Assembly (NCBI GenBank): GCA_964440525.1
Contig: CAYTTC010000002.1
Location: 1-64,000 of the forward strand
Length of the DNA stretch: 64,000 nt
Reading direction: 5' to 3'
DNA from: DASWJZ01 sp964440525
GTDB lineage: Bacteria; Pseudomonadota; Alphaproteobacteria; Rhizobiales; Afifellaceae
The position numbers were made by a program, and so were the translations under genes. Shown here piece by piece: positions 58,108 to 64,000 of the stretch. The notes under the pieces were generated by a model that saw only the letters and a list, made by a program, of their open reading frames with translations, did no database searches and was not told where the DNA came from. Each line of letters opens with the position of its first letter. Position 1 is the stretch's first letter.

Positions 58108-59296
58108 ATGACGCGCGGTCCTGCTCGCATTTTCGCCATTCGCGCCGCGGCGTTCTCGGCGCTGACGTTCCTTGCGAACGGCGTCTACATGCCGTTCTTC
58201 CCGATCTGGCTCGCCTCCAAGGACCTCGGCCCGAGCCAGATCAGCGTGATCCTGGCGCTGCCGCTCATCGTCCGCACTCTCCTGTCGCCGCTCCTCGTCG
58301 GTTTTGCCGATCGGCTTCCGAGCCTCAGGGCCGCGGGCGCCCTCTACGCTTTCCTGACCGGGCTGCTCTTCACCGTGCCGATCATCTTCCCCGATTTCTG
58401 GGTGATCCTCTTTTTTACCGGTGCAGCGCTGGTGTTCTGGAGCGCTCTCTATCCATTCTCCGAGGCGACCATTCTCTACGGCGTCCGCGAGCACGGCATT
58501 GACTATGCGCGGGTGCGCCTGTGGGAGCTCGGCCGGCTTCATGCTTGGCAGCCTCGTGGCGGCAGCCGCCGTCCAGCGGTTTTCCGGCGATTCCGTTCTC
58601 GTGGTCCTCGTCACCGCCTATCTCGCCGGGGGCGTGATGGCGCTTCTGTCGCCGCGCGTCCCGGCGCCCCCCGCCGCGGCGGAGAAGTTCGGGCTGAAGA
58701 AGGCGTTTGCCGATCCGACGCTCAGGCGCGCGCTCATCGCCGGAACGCTCGTTCTCGGAGCGCACGGCGTCTTCTACTCGTTCGGTACGCTCTATTGGCA
58801 AGCGCAAGGCTTCAGCGGAGCGCTCATCGGGACGCTCTGGGCCTACAGTGTTGCCGTCGAGGTCACGCTGTTCGGAGTCGTGAAGAAGCTCCTCCCGACC
58901 TGGGGCGCTCGCCGGTTCATTCTGGCCGGATGCGCGGGGGCATTTGTCCGTTGGACGCTTTTCCCATTCGCCACCGTGCCCGTCGCCGCATTTGCGCTGC
59001 AGACGCTCCACGGCGCGACCTTCGGAATGACGCATCTCGGCATCATGATGGCGATCGGGGCCGTGGCGACGCCCGGCCATACGGCGCGGCTGCAGGCGGC
59101 ATACCAGTTCTGCCACGGATTGATGATGGCGGCCGCGATAGCCGCGGGCGGGCCACTTTTCCGCCTGTCGCCGACCGTCGCCTTCCTTGCCGCCGTCGCC
59201 ATCTCGCTGCCGGCAATGTATCTCGCAAACGGTCTGCCGCGCGGGCTTCAGCCCCACAAGGCGCGGGTCGGCGGCGAGACCAACGCGCCGGAATAG
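58108..59296 (+). pseudogene. MFS transporter (PPP/HcaT-like) broken by a frameshift
   Basis: The first ~140 residues (start ATG 58108) are the N-terminal half of an MFS_1-like permease: FLANGVYMPFFPIWLASKDL, then RTLLSPLLVGFADRL, then IDYARVRLW. At about 58524-58528 the frame shifts; the rest of the protein, GSSAGFMLGSLVAAAAVQ to the end at 59296, reads in another frame. One missing G in a run of Gs would restore RLWGSSAGF. The sequence on both sides has ordinary codon use and twelve helices in total, so either a recent mutation or a sequencing error explains it. The 3' end overlaps the convergent epimerase gene by 49 bp. Confidence 0.85.
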
Positions 59297-60219
59297 ACGA
59301 GGCCCGGCGCGCGGTCCTTGGCAAGCAGCAGCGGCCCGTCGAGGTCGACGATGTCCGCCTGCTGCGCAAGCAGCATCGCCGGCGCCATGGCGAGCGAGGT
59401 CGCGAGCATGCAGCCGACCATGACGCGAAAATCGCGGCGCCGGGCCTCGCGGACGAGATCGAGCGCCTCGGTGAGGCCGCCGGCCTTGTCGAGCTTGACG
59501 TTCACCCCGTCGTATTTTCCGAAAAGAGCGTCGAGATCGGCGGTCACATGCACGCTCTCGTCAGCGCAGATCGGAACGGTGCGGCGGATGTCGCGGAGCA
59601 TGTCGTCGGCGCCGGCCGGTAGCGGCTGCTCGATCAGCGCCACGTCGGCCGCGCCGCAGGCCCGCATGTTGGCGGAAAAATTCGCCGCGCTCCACGCCTC
59701 GTTGGCGTCGACGACGAGAGTGGCGCTGGGCGCGGCGGCTCGCACGGCGCGGATGCGCGCCACATCGCCCTCGCCGCCGAGTTTCATCTTCAAGAGAGGC
59801 AACCCGGCAACGGCGCGCGCCGCCTCCGCCATGCTCTCCGGTGTGCCGAGGCTCAGCGTGTAACAGGTGACGACCGCCTTCGGCTCGCCGAGGCCGGCGA
59901 GCGCCCATGCCGGCTTGCCGGTCGTCTTTGCTTCGAGATCCCACAGCGCGCAGTCGAGCGCGTTTCGCGCTGCGCCGGGCGGCATTGCGCGTCTGAGTGC
60001 CTGGCGATCGGCGGAAATGTCCGCTGCCGCAATCTGAGCGACCACGCCTTCGACCGTCTCTCCGTAGCGCGGATAGGGGACGCATTCGCCGCGGCCAGTA
60101 TGGACGCCGTCGCTTACCTCGGCCACCACCACGATCACTTCCGTGCGCGCCCCGCGGGAAATGACGAATGAGCCCGCAATCGGCCAGGTTTCCGCGCGAA
60201 CCTTGACGGAGAGCTTCAT
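59248..60219 (-). CDS. dgcA: enolase-superfamily racemase/epimerase, DgcA-like
   Basis: A 323-residue dipeptide epimerase-type enolase member. K-x-K is in LLKMKLGG; the three metal ligands are in VVDANEAW, ALIEQPL and ICADESVH; the opposite lysine is in VNVKLDKAGG. Next to a DUF1611 gene it matches the known D-glutamate pathway, in which DgcN N-acetylates D-glutamate and DgcA racemises N-acetyl-D-glutamate. An L-Ala-D/L-Glu epimerase role in peptidoglycan recycling is the alternative. ATGA overlap with the upstream gene shows coupling. The symbol is tentative. Confidence 0.8.
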   Translation of the reverse strand: MKLSVKVRAETWPIAGSFVISRGARTEVIVVVAEVSDGVHTGRGECVPYPRYGETVEGVVAQIAAADISADRQALRRAMPPGAARNALDCALWDLEAKTTGKPAWALAGLGEPKAVVTCYTLSLGTPESMAEAARAVAGLPLLKMKLGGEGDVARIRAVRAAAPSATLVVDANEAWSAANFSANMRACGAADVALIEQPLPAGADDMLRDIRRTVPICADESVHVTADLDALFGKYDGVNVKLDKAGGLTEALDLVREARRRDFRVMVGCMLATSLAMAPAMLLAQQADIVDLDGPLLLAKDRAPGLVYSGALVSPPTRALWG

Positions 60220-61229
60220 GGCAGCCCGAAAAGCTCCTGCAACCGGTCGACCAGCGGCGCGACGCCGGTGCGGATCGGATCGACGGCCGGGAGCCCGTAC
60301 TCGCTCGCGGTGGCCTCCAGGCATCGCCGCGCCGCGTCCTCTCCGAGTGCCGCCGTGTTGACGGCGATGCCGAGCGGGCGGATGTCGGGATTGGTCAGGC
60401 GGCCAAGCGTGACGGTTGCGTCGATCACGGCGGCGATCGAGGGGAGGGAGTGCTTCACCCCGCGCATCGTTTTCCGCGTCGGCTCGTGACAGACGACGAA
60501 CAGATCGGGTTGCGCGCCGTGCAGGAGCCCGAGCGTCACCCCGGCGAAGGAAGGGTGGAAGAGCGATCCCTGCCCCTCCACGATCTGCCAATGGTTCTCG
60601 GCGGCGGAGGGGGCGAGCCACTCGACGGCGCCCGAAATGAAATCGGCGCCGACCGCGTCGATGGCGGCGCCCCGCTCGGCAATGAGAACGCCCGTCTGTC
60701 CGGTCGCGCAGAATTCGGCGTCGAAGCCGCGTCGCGTCATCTCCGCTTCGAGCGCAAGCGCGGCGTATTTCTTGCCGACCGAGCAGTCGGTGCCGACGGT
60801 GAGGATGCGCTTGCCCGGGCGGCGCGTGCCCTTGCCGGTAGGAAAGACGCGGTCGGAATGGCGCACGTCGTGAAGCGTCGCACCATGCTTCTCCGCCGCC
60901 GCGCGGATCGCCGGAACCGAGCCGAGCCGGTCATGCAGGCCGCTCGCCACGTCCATGCCTGAAGCGATGGCCCGCACGATCGTTTCGATCCAGTGCTGAG
61001 GCAGCACGCCGCCGGCATTGACGGCGCCGACCACGAATGTCCTGGCGCCAGCCGCCCGCGCTTCTGGAAAAGTCATGTCCGGCAGGCCGGTGTCGGCGCG
61101 GCAGCCGGGGAGGCGCATTTGCCCCACGCACCAGTCGCGCCGCCAGTCGACGACGCCGTAGGCGGTCTTGGCGGCAAGCGCGTCGCGGACATCGCCGAGA
61201 AAGAGGAGATAGGGCTTTTCGATCGCCAT
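60216..61229 (-). CDS. dgcN: DUF1611 protein, DgcN-like D-glutamate N-acetyltransferase
   Basis: A 337-residue DUF1611 protein. The C-terminal domain has a P-loop-like ILTVGTDCSVGKKYAALALE and later VVCHEPTRKTMRGV; the N-terminal domain is Rossmann-like with YLLFLGDVRDALAAKTAYGV. DUF1611 proteins paired with an enolase-family partner have been characterised in a marine bacterium as D-glutamate N-acetyltransferase. ATG 61229 was chosen over a GTG/TTG extension. It leads the two-gene unit with the epimerase. Confidence 0.82.
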   Translation of the reverse strand: MAIEKPYLLFLGDVRDALAAKTAYGVVDWRRDWCVGQMRLPGCRADTGLPDMTFPEARAAGARTFVVGAVNAGGVLPQHWIETIVRAIASGMDVASGLHDRLGSVPAIRAAAEKHGATLHDVRHSDRVFPTGKGTRRPGKRILTVGTDCSVGKKYAALALEAEMTRRGFDAEFCATGQTGVLIAERGAAIDAVGADFISGAVEWLAPSAAENHWQIVEGQGSLFHPSFAGVTLGLLHGAQPDLFVVCHEPTRKTMRGVKHSLPSIAAVIDATVTLGRLTNPDIRPLGIAVNTAALGEDAARRCLEATASEYGLPAVDPIRTGVAPLVDRLQELFGLP

Positions 61230-61322
61230 TCGATTGTGCTCGCCCCACGCTTGTCGCAACCGGGTGGATTAGACACACTCAGCCCCGGGCGCCTCCTGCT
61301 AGCATGCGATTGGCGCCCCAGT

Positions 61323-61358
61323 CAGCCGGAAAGCCAGCCGGAAAGCCAGCCGGGAAGC
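61323..61358 (+). repeat. three 12-bp tandem repeats at the mlaE 5' end
   Basis: CAGCCGGAAAGC occurs at 61323 and 61335, and CAGCCGGGAAGC at 61347. They lie just upstream of the preferred mlaE start at 61367, or, if translation starts at 61304, they encode an AGKPAGKPAGK run. Repeat slippage could change the leader or N-terminus. Confidence 0.8.
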
Positions 61359-61366
61359 GCGCCTCC

Positions 61367-62497
61367 ATGGAAGCCACGCTCGAGCATCATTTCGAAGCGG
61401 ACCGCCTGTTCCTCTTTCCCTGCGGCGAATGGGTGATCGGCGAGGCGCGCGAGCTCGAACAGCGTTTGCAGGATGTTTTTCAGTCGCTAGGCACTGCGGA
61501 CCCGCGACAGCTCGTCATCGACATGACGGAGCTCGCTGCGCTCGATACGGCGGGCGCCTTCCTGCTCGCCGCGGTCGAGCGCCGGTTCGTCGACAGCGGC
61601 GGCCGCGTCGCCTGGCGCGGCGCCGATTCCAGCCGGGCGGCGCTCATCGAACGCGTGCGTACGGTGGTCGCGGGCGACGAAGCGCTGATGCGCCGCAAGC
61701 GAAGGAGCATCCTCGAGGACATCGGCGCGACCGTGCTCTCGGTGCGCGATGATGGAGCGCGCCTGCTTAGGATGCTCGGCGGCGCCGTCGGAGAGTTCGG
61801 ACATGTTCTCGTCCGGCCGACAAGCTTCCGCGGCATGGCGGTCGCGAGGCAGATCGAGCTCACCGGCGTCCGCGCCGTGCCGATCATTCTTTTGATGTCG
61901 TTTCTGATCGGCTGCATCGTTGCGCAGCAGGGCGCGTTTCAGCTCCGCTTCTTCGGGGCGAGCCTGTTCACCGTCGATCTCGTCGGGATACTGACGCTTC
62001 GGGAGCTTGCGCCGCTTCTGACCGCCATCATGGTCGCCGGCCGCTCGGGGAGCGCGATCACGGCGGAGCTAGGCTCGATGCAGATGCGCGAGGAGATCGA
62101 CGCACTTCGCGTGATGGGGCTCGATCCGGTCAACGTGCTTGTGCTACCGCGGGTGCTGGCGCTCGTCATCTCCGTGCCACTGTTGAGCTTCCTTGCCATC
62201 CTCGCCACTCTTTCTGGCGCCATGCTGACGCTGTGGGTTTATGTCGACATCCCGCCGGTTTCTTTTCTGCAACGGCTCCGCGACGCCATCGACTTCTCCT
62301 CGTTCTGGAGCGGGCTCATCAAGGCGCCGTTCATGGCGCTCATCATCGGCCTCATCGCCTGCACGGAAGGCATGGCTGTGCGCGGCAGCGCTGAATCGCT
62401 CGGGACCCACACCACCGCTTCTGTGGTGAAATCGATCTTCATGGTGATCGTGGTCGACGGCATTTTCGCCGTCTTCTATGGGGCCATCGACTTCTGA
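61367..62497 (+). CDS. mlaE: MlaE family lipid ABC transporter permease with N-terminal STAS domain
   Basis: A 376-residue protein. Residues ~1-100 form a STAS-like domain (RQLVIDMTELAALDTAGAFL) and the rest is an MlaE permease with five helices: RAVPIILLMSFLIGCIVAQQ, LRELAPLLTAIMVAGRSGSA and the conserved MQMREEIDALRVMGLDPVNV. In E. coli the STAS protein is the separate MlaB; here it is fused, as is common in alphaproteobacteria. It moves phospholipids between membranes together with MlaF and the MCE protein that follow. ATG 61367 has GGGAAG upstream; ATG 61304 is possible. Confidence 0.92.
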   Translation: MEATLEHHFEADRLFLFPCGEWVIGEARELEQRLQDVFQSLGTADPRQLVIDMTELAALDTAGAFLLAAVERRFVDSGGRVAWRGADSSRAALIERVRTVVAGDEALMRRKRRSILEDIGATVLSVRDDGARLLRMLGGAVGEFGHVLVRPTSFRGMAVARQIELTGVRAVPIILLMSFLIGCIVAQQGAFQLRFFGASLFTVDLVGILTLRELAPLLTAIMVAGRSGSAITAELGSMQMREEIDALRVMGLDPVNVLVLPRVLALVISVPLLSFLAILATLSGAMLTLWVYVDIPPVSFLQRLRDAIDFSSFWSGLIKAPFMALIIGLIACTEGMAVRGSAESLGTHTTASVVKSIFMVIVVDGIFAVFYGAIDF

Positions 62498-63261
62498 TGG
62501 CGAAGGACGGCACCGACCCGGTCATTCGCGTTAGCGGGCTGACCGTCGGATTTGGTGGCCCGACCGTCCTGGAAAACCTCGACGTCGACGTGCGGGCGGG
62601 AGAAATTCTCGCCATCGTCGGCGGCTCCGGGACTGGAAAGTCGGTGCTGCTCCGCGCCATCCTCGGTCTCGTGCAGCCGCAGGCCGGTCGGATCGAGGCT
62701 TTCGGCGAGGTCATCGGCCCGCACGGGCCGACGGTAGAAATCGAGAAGCGCTGGGGCGTGCTCTTTCAGTTCGGCGCCTTGTTCTCGTCGCTGACCGTCG
62801 GCCAGAATGTCGAGATTCCGATGCGCGAATTCCTCGACCTGCCGGGCCGGCTCGTGCGCTCGCTCTCGCGTGTGAAGGTCGAGCTGGTCGGCCTCAAGGA
62901 GGAGGATGGCGCCAAATACCCGGCCGAGCTCTCAGGCGGCATGATCAAGCGTGCCGCGCTCGCCCGCGCTCTGGCGCTCGACCCGGACATCCTCTTCCTC
63001 GACGAGCCGACCGCCGGGCTCGATCCGATCGCCGCTTCCGAGTTCGATGCCCTGATCGCCGATCTCAGAAACACTTTGGGCCTCACCGTGGTCATGGTAA
63101 CCCACGATCTCGACACCCTGCATGCGATCGTCGATCGTATCGCGGTGATCGGCGAGAAGCGCGTCCTCGTCGAGGGCGATTTGAATGAAATGCGGCGATT
63201 CGACCATCCGTGGGTGAAGAGCTATTTCGGCGGCAGGCGGGCGCGGGCCGCCTTCAGGTAA
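62497..63261 (+). CDS. mlaF: MlaF family lipid ABC transporter ATPase
   Basis: A 254-residue ATPase. Walker A is GGSGTGKSVLLRAILGL, the Q-loop region is LFQFGALFSSLTVGQNV, the signature is LSGGMIKRAALARAL and Walker B is ILFLDEPTAGLDPIA. LSGGMxKR is the typical Mla/Mkl variant. Its ATG overlaps the mlaE stop by one base (TGATG). Confidence 0.93.
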   Translation: MAKDGTDPVIRVSGLTVGFGGPTVLENLDVDVRAGEILAIVGGSGTGKSVLLRAILGLVQPQAGRIEAFGEVIGPHGPTVEIEKRWGVLFQFGALFSSLTVGQNVEIPMREFLDLPGRLVRSLSRVKVELVGLKEEDGAKYPAELSGGMIKRAALARALALDPDILFLDEPTAGLDPIAASEFDALIADLRNTLGLTVVMVTHDLDTLHAIVDRIAVIGEKRVLVEGDLNEMRRFDHPWVKSYFGGRRARAAFR

Positions 63262-63265
63262 GACT

Positions 63266-64000
63266 ATGGAAACCAAGGCCAACACAGCTCTGATCGGCGC
63301 CTTCACGCTCGTCGTCCTGGCGTTCGGCTTCGTCTTCGTCTACTGGCTCGCCCGCGGCGCCGGCGAGAGCGCCGACGCGCATCTGACCGTGATCTTCGAG
63401 GATCCGGTGACCGGCCTCAGCGTCGGCAGCCAGGTCGTCTTCAACGGCATCAAGATCGGCGACGTGAAGACGCTCGATCTCGACCCGCAGAATCCGCGGG
63501 TCGTCATCGCCGGCCTGAACGTTACGCCGCAGCCCTCCGTAAAGGCGGACACGCAGGTGACGCTCGGCTTCCAGGGCCTGACAGGGGTCGGCTATGTGGA
63601 GATGGCCGGCGGCTCGCCGGCCCTGCCGCCGATCTGGGAGGCGCAGCCGAACCCCACCATCATCGCCACGCGCTCCAGCATGCAGGATCTGCTGGCCGGC
63701 GCCCGCACCATCCTCGCCCGCGCCGACGAGACGCTGCAGACGCTGGAAAAGACCGTCTCCGACAATTCCGACGACATCGCGCTGGCGGTCCTCGATCTTC
63801 GCAAGTTCACCAGCGCTTTGGCGGCGAATTCTGACGGTATCGGCCAGCTCGTCAGCAACGTCTCCACGGCGGCGACGAACATCGCCGACGCCACCACGCG
63901 GCTCGAAGGCATCGTCAACAAGAGCGAGGCCCTGATCGCGGCGGTGGACGCCGAGGAGGTGCGGCAGACGATTGCGAATATCCGCACCACCTCCGACAGC
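63266..64000 (+). CDS. MCE/MlaD family lipid-binding protein, 3' truncated by the window end
   Basis: The frame runs open for 245 codons to the end of the window. It has an N-terminal anchor helix (NTALIGAFTLVVLAFGFVFV) and an MCE domain (about 40-115: VIFEDPVTGLSVGSQVVFNG, with IKIGDVKTLDLDPQNPRVVI and GFQGLTGVGYVEMAGGSP). The rest, so far, is a helical region with ARADETLQTLEKTVSDNSDD, as in periplasm-spanning MCE proteins. It would carry lipids from the MlaEF complex. The start is 4 bp after the mlaF stop. Confidence 0.92.
   Translation, partial: METKANTALIGAFTLVVLAFGFVFVYWLARGAGESADAHLTVIFEDPVTGLSVGSQVVFNGIKIGDVKTLDLDPQNPRVVIAGLNVTPQPSVKADTQVTLGFQGLTGVGYVEMAGGSPALPPIWEAQPNPTIIATRSSMQDLLAGARTILARADETLQTLEKTVSDNSDDIALAVLDLRKFTSALAANSDGIGQLVSNVSTAATNIADATTRLEGIVNKSEALIAAVDAEEVRQTIANIRTTSDS

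Overview
The window is about 64 kb of GC-rich, gene-dense chromosomal DNA. It most likely comes from an alphaproteobacterium of the Hyphomicrobiales (Rhizobiales). The main reasons are a nepR-ecfG general-stress-response pair with GGAAC-N16-CGTT promoters, several class III nucleotide cyclases of rhizobial type, NepR-like and EcfG-like sequences, and an Mla/MCE lipid-transport operon. I see no rRNA, tRNA, CRISPR array, insertion sequence or phage gene. The species cannot be named from sequence alone.

Layout. 1-3462: the 3' end of a peptide-type ABC importer operon (binding protein, two permeases); its probable fused two-domain ATPase lies apart at 9791-11713 on the other strand. 3475-9647 (minus): a cyclic-nucleotide-flavoured block with a sugar/small-molecule type methyltransferase, a cyclase with unusual active-site changes, a metallo-beta-lactamase-fold hydrolase, a cyclic-nucleotide-binding protein and an ABC protein whose ATPase site is destroyed. 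11776-16437 (minus): three glycosyltransferases, a histidine phosphatase and a small methyltransferase, probably for a glycoconjugate. 16639-18054: a canonical class III adenylyl cyclase. 18091-19290: a HEPN/MNT toxin-antitoxin-like pair with three 20-bp operator-like repeats. 19313-24334: a TetR-controlled RND efflux operon with two palindromic operators.

24560-43797 is the most interesting part. It holds a CNB-HTH-TPR-SLOG-like regulator ending in a degenerate cyclase domain; a three-TIR-domain protein translationally coupled to a 2377-residue nSTAND NTPase with coiled coil and long repeat region; a TPR-SLOG-cyclase protein; and, in the opposite direction, a small CWNC/CWNC protein, a peptide-exporter-like ABC protein, a GAF protein and an intracellular subtilase. 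I read this as a candidate biological-conflict or signalling locus wired to nucleotide second messengers, plus a possible peptide maturation/export operon. An anti-Shine-Dalgarno-type small RNA candidate and a frameshifted secreted protein gene lie between them.

44187-48831: semialdehyde dehydrogenase, SDR and FAD oxidoreductase genes (a catabolic operon), then a lipid kinase coupled to a 44-residue membrane protein. 48832-50134: the general stress response centre, nepR-ecfG, with two divergent, consensus-perfect EcfG promoters but no phyR between them. 50310-61229: metabolic and envelope genes (orphan molybdenum hydroxylase subunit, EamA transporter, FAH-family hydrolase, LpxH-like phosphatase with a GT4 glycosyltransferase, threonine dehydratase-like enzyme, a frameshifted MFS transporter, and a DgcA/DgcN-like D-glutamate pair). 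61367-64000: mlaE (with STAS domain), mlaF and the start of an MCE-domain protein, which runs off the window.
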